A stretch of 64,000 nt of DNA from Brachybacterium sillae (lineage in GTDB: Bacteria; Actinomycetota; Actinomycetes; Actinomycetales; Dermabacteraceae). The DNA is taken from positions 1,116,001-1,180,000 of the forward strand of contig NZ_JAFEUW010000001.1 of the NCBI RefSeq assembly GCF_025028335.1, in the 5' to 3' direction. A program made the position numbers and the translations under genes. Each line of letters opens with the position of its first letter. Within the stretch, counting starts at the first letter, position 1. Shown here in pieces: positions 61,993-64,000 of the stretch. The notes under the pieces are model-generated. The model did no database searches. It was given only the letters and a program-made list of their open reading frames with translations, and was not told where the DNA came from.

Positions 61993-64000
61993 GCGCGCTC
62001 GGCCGGTCGCGGCCGCTGCCGCAACAGCTCGGTCAGCCTCTCCGCGTCCTCGCGAAGCGCCCGTGCGGCGGCCCGGGCCTCCCGGGGTGCCTCACCGGAG
62101 TCATCCGTGGGCGCACGGTACCCGTCCCGCGCCGGCGGGGGTGCGTAGCGGGCCCGGACGATGGCCTCGGCGATGCGTGAGGCGGCGGCCCGGTGGGCCT
62201 CGGTGACCTCGACCCCCTCGGTCTCCAGCCGCTCGAGCATCCCGGTGAGCGCCTCCCGTTCGGGCAGCGCCGCGTCCAGGACGGCGCCGTCGCCACCCGG
62301 CCGCCGCCGATCCCGTCGCTCTGCCTGCCGGGCGATCTCCTGCCAGGCCAGGTGTGCCGCGGCCGCGGTCGGATCCTCGGCGGTCGAGGCCTGCTCCCAG
62401 CGCCCCTCGCGGGCGGCGAGCTCTCCCCGACGCCGCAGCAGCACAGCCCCGGCGGCCGCACCGATCGTGGCGAGCCCACCGAGCACACCCAGCACGTCGC
62501 CACCACCGTCGCCGCCCGCGCCGCCGTCGGTGCCCGCGGTCGGCTCGGCCTCCGCCGATGCCGACGGTTCGGCGGCCTCGCTGCTGGGCGTCTCCGCCGC
62601 CGAGGAGGAGGGGCTCGGGGACGGCGCCTGCGAGCTCGGGGACGGTTCCGGGGCCGCAGCCGGCTCGTCCGCACCGCGCTCGGGATCGGTGACACCGTTC
62701 CCGGCGGCCGCGGGTGTCGGTTCGAAGCGCACCCATCCGGCCTCGGGGCCGAACCACACCTCCGGCCAGGCGTGGGCGTGGTGGTTGGTGATCACCCGTT
62801 GCTCGCCCTGGGCGGTGCCGGAGGTGAAACCGATCGCCACCCGGGCCGGTGCTCCGAGGGACGTCATGGCGAGCGCGAAACAGGCCGCGAACTGCTCGCA
62901 GTAGCCGATGCGGTCGCGCAGGAAGGACTCCAGGGGGTCCTCATCGGGGCGGGTGCGGATGGTCAGCGAGTAGTCGTAGGCGGTGAAGTGGTCCACCAGG
63001 GCGCGGGCGGCCTCCCACGGGGTGGTGGCGCCCGCCTCGCGGGTGACGGTGGCGGCGAGATCCCGTAGCACCTCGGGCACGTCGACGGCGGAGACGTATC
63101 CCTCCTGCAGGGGCACCGCCAGCTGCGGGTCGTCGTAGGCGACGGCGGCCAGGTCCTGCGGGGTCGGCGTCCCGGGGGGCAGCACCTGCACCGTGTAGCG
63201 GCGGCCGGAGAGGTCCTCGGGCGAGGGCAGTCGCAGCTCCCCCGAGCGGGGGTCCTGCAGCGTCTGCGGGGGCAGCGGGGCGTCGGTCCAGCGGATCGGG
63301 TCCTGCGGCACCGGGAGGCGGTCGGAGGTGAGCGCGGTGACGGTGATGTCGTACGGCACCAGGGTGTCGTCCGGTCCGTCGTCGAGGGCGGTGTCGGTCA
63401 GCGACGACGCCCAGTCGTCGGCGCGGCGTCGACGGCGTCCGCGGCCCCCGGGCGGCCCGGCGGAGAACACCACGCCGTCGAACCGGGTGAGAGTCCGCAG
63501 CCGCACGTAACCGGGGGGATCGGCCGGGGTGGTGATGCGCAAGAGCTCGGTCTCCTCGGCCCGCAGCAGGTCGCGGCGCACGGAGATGGTGTCGTCGATC
63601 ATCTGCGGATCGAGCGCCGCCGAGGGGCGACCGAGCCAGGCGTTGACGACGTCGACGTCCACGGGGATGCGGGCACGGGGCACTGGCAGGCGGTCGGTGA
63701 GCAGCGGGGCGAGGGCGGCGATGCCCGCCGCGGAACCGACGGTCGCCAGGGCGGTGCGGCGGGGTAGCCGCGGCACCGCGGGCCCGGCCTGCGGCCCCCC
63801 GCCGGGGCGGGGCGGGGTCGGACCGCACCACAGCAGCAGCGCCCCGAGCGCCGGCCCGGCCACGGTGGACCACGGCATGCTGGTGGGGTTCATCAGCGCC
63901 GGCACCAGCACCGCCGCCAGCAGCACCAGGGCGGGCGGCAGGTCGAGATCGAGCTCGAGGTACAGCAGGGCCAGGGACATCACCGCACAGCCGCTCACGA
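61956..64000 (-). CDS. TgpA-like transglutaminase membrane protein (partial)
   Basis: The gene runs off the window; about 680 residues are seen, with a possible GTG at 63998 that may not be the true start, since the family usually has more helices. Hydrophobic segments at the N-terminus and one near residue 530 flank a large extracytoplasmic domain with the transglutaminase core: Cys in DRIGYCEQFAACFAL, His in HHAHAWPEVWF, Asp replaced by the VRFEPTPAA strand where Glu/Asp is expected. A Ser/Ala/Glu-rich linker precedes the last helix. The C-terminal cytoplasmic part (about 540-680) is a DUF4129-like helical region. Confidence 0.85.
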   Translation of the reverse strand, partial: VSGCAVMSLALLYLELDLDLPPALVLLAAVLVPALMNPTSMPWSTVAGPALGALLLWCGPTPPRPGGGPQAGPAVPRLPRRTALATVGSAAGIAALAPLLTDRLPVPRARIPVDVDVVNAWLGRPSAALDPQMIDDTISVRRDLLRAEETELLRITTPADPPGYVRLRTLTRFDGVVFSAGPPGGRGRRRRRADDWASSLTDTALDDGPDDTLVPYDITVTALTSDRLPVPQDPIRWTDAPLPPQTLQDPRSGELRLPSPEDLSGRRYTVQVLPPGTPTPQDLAAVAYDDPQLAVPLQEGYVSAVDVPEVLRDLAATVTREAGATTPWEAARALVDHFTAYDYSLTIRTRPDEDPLESFLRDRIGYCEQFAACFALAMTSLGAPARVAIGFTSGTAQGEQRVITNHHAHAWPEVWFGPEAGWVRFEPTPAAAGNGVTDPERGADEPAAAPEPSPSSQAPSPSPSSSAAETPSSEAAEPSASAEAEPTAGTDGGAGGDGGGDVLGVLGGLATIGAAAGAVLLRRRGELAAREGRWEQASTAEDPTAAAAHLAWQEIARQAERRDRRRPGGDGAVLDAALPEREALTGMLERLETEGVEVTEAHRAAASRIAEAIVRARYAPPPARDGYRAPTDDSGEAPREARAAARALREDAERLTELLRQRPRPAERAQPSAPSPNLRS

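Overview
The window is a gene-dense stretch of chromosome from a very high-GC Gram-positive actinobacterium. Evidence for this: solitary groEL with a GGM-type tail and CIRCE operators, the DUF3263/LytR_C pair, DUF3618/holin genes, a GpsA-independent set of actinobacterial envelope genes, many GTG starts, 4-base ATGA/GTGA gene overlaps and an LPXTG-anchored enzyme. Gene content looks like the Micrococcales, and Dermabacteraceae (Brachybacterium-like) is my guess, but that is an inference from content only. I see no insertion sequence, integrase, prophage or CRISPR array.

Layout. 0-9.3 kb: end of a membrane protein, flavin monooxygenase, threonine/serine exporter, rhodanese and Nudix pair, groEL under two CIRCE elements, LytR_C and DUF3263 genes, uracil-DNA glycosylase, and a TrkA/TrkH potassium system. 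9.3-14.0 kb: trehalose synthase, a 387-bp leader, a translationally coupled trio (amphipathic repeat protein, holin-like protein, DUF3618 protein), a 5'-truncated L,D-transpeptidase relic, a 44-bp palindrome and tRNA-Thr(UGU). 14.0-21.3 kb: DsbA-like protein, polytopic Ser/Thr kinase, then an AIM24 / circularly permuted ATP-grasp-alpha-E / transglutaminase operon. 21.3-32.9 kb: ferredoxin-NADP reductase, GH36 alpha-galactosidase, alanine-type aminotransferase, DUF4126, VIT-type metal transporter, DUF47-PiT phosphate uptake pair, and phosphoglucomutase. 33.2-38.4 kb: Pro/Thr-rich wall-spanning protein, low-molecular-weight tyrosine phosphatase, and an acetyltransferase-App1-acetyltransferase-aldo/keto reductase run. 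38.4-41.2 kb: polar amino acid ABC importer with a TATGCAT operator-like repeat.

42.0-45.1 kb is the least explained part: a repeat-bearing 524-bp gap followed by an orphan type VII secretion-like triad (WXG100 protein with a long glycine-rich hydrophobic tail, an unrecognised soluble protein, and a two-helix membrane protein). 45.2-54.8 kb, all on the minus strand: sbcD, sbcC (interrupted by a one-base deletion in a homopolymer), a terminator, then DUF456, two half-ABC exporters with clearly asymmetric nucleotide sites, and a methyltransferase, the last four joined by 4-base overlaps. 55.0-60.3 kb: a secreted lamin-tail nuclease and a sortase-anchored 5'-nucleotidase, which together would release nucleosides and phosphate from extracellular nucleic acid. 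60.6-64.0 kb: type II NADH dehydrogenase and a TgpA-like transglutaminase cut by the window edge.

The best candidates for something undescribed are the WXG100 triad (42.5-45.1 kb), the AIM24/ATP-grasp/transglutaminase operon (17.3-21.3 kb) and the DUF3618 trio with its leader (11.3-13.5 kb). All functional statements come from reading motifs by eye; no database search was run.
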